A stretch of 64,000 nucleotides of DNA from assembly GCF_006439335.1 (NCBI RefSeq), contig NZ_SAWY01000013.1:1-64000 (forward strand), written 5' to 3'. This DNA comes from Litorilituus lipolyticus. Lineage in GTDB: Bacteria; Pseudomonadota; Gammaproteobacteria; Enterobacterales; Alteromonadaceae. Positions 63,116 to 64,000 of the stretch are shown piece after piece. The position numbers were made by a program, and so were the translations under genes. The first letter of the stretch is position 1; the number at the start of each line of letters is the position of its first letter. The notes beneath the pieces are model-generated. The model saw only the letters and a program-made list of their open reading frames with translations. It was not told the DNA's origin and made no database searches.

Positions 63116-64000
63116 ATGTTTTCAAATTGGTTATTAATTAGTGTCAGTTTTGGCTATATAAGCTTACTTTTTATTATCGCTTACTTAGGTGGCAAACACC
63201 GTCATAAGCTAAGTGCTCACCAACACAGCATTATTTATGCGTTATCTTTAGGAGTTTACTGTACGTCTTGGGGGTTTTTAGGCACTACCGCTCAAGCAGC
63301 AAATAACTCGTTCAGTTATATTCCCGTTTATTTAGCACCTATTTTACTGTTTGTTTTTGCTTGGCCATTCATTCAGCGAGTGATTAAAACCAGCTTAACC
63401 TTAAAAATAACCTCAATTGCTGATTTATTATCTTCACGTTTTGGTAAGTCGCAGCACCTAGCAATTTTGATCACGATTGTTGCGCTGATTGGCACCATGC
63501 CCTATATCGCTCTTCAGTTAAAAGCCATCGTATACTCCTTTAAAATTTTGCAAGAAACACAAATAATGCCTGTATGGTTACTTGGCTTAATTGTCAGTAT
63601 TTTACTCGCGGTGTTTACCATTATTTTTGGTATCAGAACCATAGATGTTACTGAAAGACACCCCGGTGTGATGATTGCCATTGCCTTTGAATCATTGGTA
63701 AAGCTTATTGCTTTTATGCTGGTTGGCTTATTCGTTTGCTTTATTATTTATGAATCACCGATGGAAATTTGGCATCAGGCTAAAGATCAGATCAATATTG
63801 AACATCAGTTAGAACTTCCTAACCTTATTGGCCTTTTTGGCATGCTTATTATCGTTATGTCAGCCTTTTTATGCTTACCTAGACAATTCCAAGTGATGTT
63901 TGTTGAAATTAAAGAACAAAAAACCTCACGATTTGCTCGTTGGTTATTTCCGTTTTATGTTCTTATTTTTGCTTTTTTTGCTGCGCCACTGGGCTTAGCA
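63116..64000 (+). CDS. Transporter-fused sensor histidine kinase, CbrA/CrbS type (partial, runs off the window)
   Basis: The first 295 codons of a gene truncated by the window end. They encode about eight hydrophobic helices of the sodium:solute symporter (PutP-like) kind: LGVYCTSWGFLGTTAQAANNS, SIADLLSSRFGKSQ, IFGIRTIDVTERHPGVM, LCLPRQFQVMFVE. This N-terminal domain is the sensor half of CbrA and CrbS kinases, which control carbon source and acetate use. The kinase half lies outside and was not seen, so a plain symporter is possible but less likely. ATG 63116 has only a weak AAGA ribosome site. Confidence 0.72.
   Translation, partial: MFSNWLLISVSFGYISLLFIIAYLGGKHRHKLSAHQHSIIYALSLGVYCTSWGFLGTTAQAANNSFSYIPVYLAPILLFVFAWPFIQRVIKTSLTLKITSIADLLSSRFGKSQHLAILITIVALIGTMPYIALQLKAIVYSFKILQETQIMPVWLLGLIVSILLAVFTIIFGIRTIDVTERHPGVMIAIAFESLVKLIAFMLVGLFVCFIIYESPMEIWHQAKDQINIEHQLELPNLIGLFGMLIIVMSAFLCLPRQFQVMFVEIKEQKTSRFARWLFPFYVLIFAFFAAPLGLA

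Overview
The window looks like chromosomal DNA of a marine gammaproteobacterium in the order Alteromonadales, most probably Colwelliaceae (Colwellia/Thalassotalea-like). This is an inference from three things: AT-rich DNA with many TTG/GTG starts; families typical of that group (TIGR03503, a DUF2375/TIGR02922-like small protein, rhombosortase, CBM9/DUF5916 outer-membrane proteins, a DcaP-like porin); and housekeeping blocks in nearly E. coli-like order (dnaQ/tRNA-Asp, yfbV/ackA/pta, yffB-like/dapE, bamC/gcvR/bcp, perM/bepA/yfgD-arsC/hda/purM/purN). No CRISPR array, prophage or intact transposase gene was seen.

Layout. 0-3.6 kb: tRNA-Asp with its own strong promoter, TIGR03503 protein, dnaQ and two membrane proteins, all on the minus strand. 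3.8-9.2 kb: two tandem paralogous outer-membrane CBM9/DUF5916 proteins and a META-domain lipoprotein. 9.6-13.1 kb: cysK, a small lipoprotein, DUF1653, acylphosphatase, rlmI. 13.2-18.1 kb: a 5'-truncated surface-protein remnant, then a tight operon for a two-subunit molybdenum hydroxylase with its cofactor-handling proteins (XdhC, MocA-like, 2Fe-2S subunit, Tat-exported Mo subunit). 18.2-25.9 kb: TIGR02922-like protein, an inverted-repeat-bounded non-coding element, ggt, tapT, rhombosortase, an S9 peptidase, ychJ and a VC2046-like protein. 26-30.5 kb: RstBA-like two-component system, xthA-rlmA, yfbV. 30.7-34.1 kb: ackA-pta, followed by a 670-bp gene-free stretch.

34.8-52.4 kb: an ACT protein, yffB-like, dapE, an M15 peptidase and DUF2897; then bamC, gcvR, bcp (an atypical PrxQ), mgsA, perM, a TusA-like protein, an unrecognised 228-codon frame, bepA, arsC, DUF2069, a large lipoprotein with a metalloprotease signature, hda, DUF2066, purM-purN and DUF3108. 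52.4-62.8 kb: a minus-strand catabolic module made of a thioesterase, a PaaK-like ligase, a complete Liv-type ABC transporter with a long-chain acyl-CoA ligase embedded in it, and a DcaP-like porin. 63.1 kb to the end: the first 295 codons of a transporter-fused sensor kinase (CbrA/CrbS type).

How the parts fit together. The right end reads as an uptake-and-activation pathway for an organic acid: porin across the outer membrane, Liv ABC across the inner membrane, CoA ligase(s) in the cytoplasm, and a nearby CrbS/CbrA-like sensor. The strongest non-genic signal is a ~200-bp terminal-inverted-repeat element present twice in the same orientation (47.5 and 53.0 kb). Each copy abuts the 3' end of a minus-strand gene (hda and the PaaK-like ligase) and supplies that gene's stop codon.
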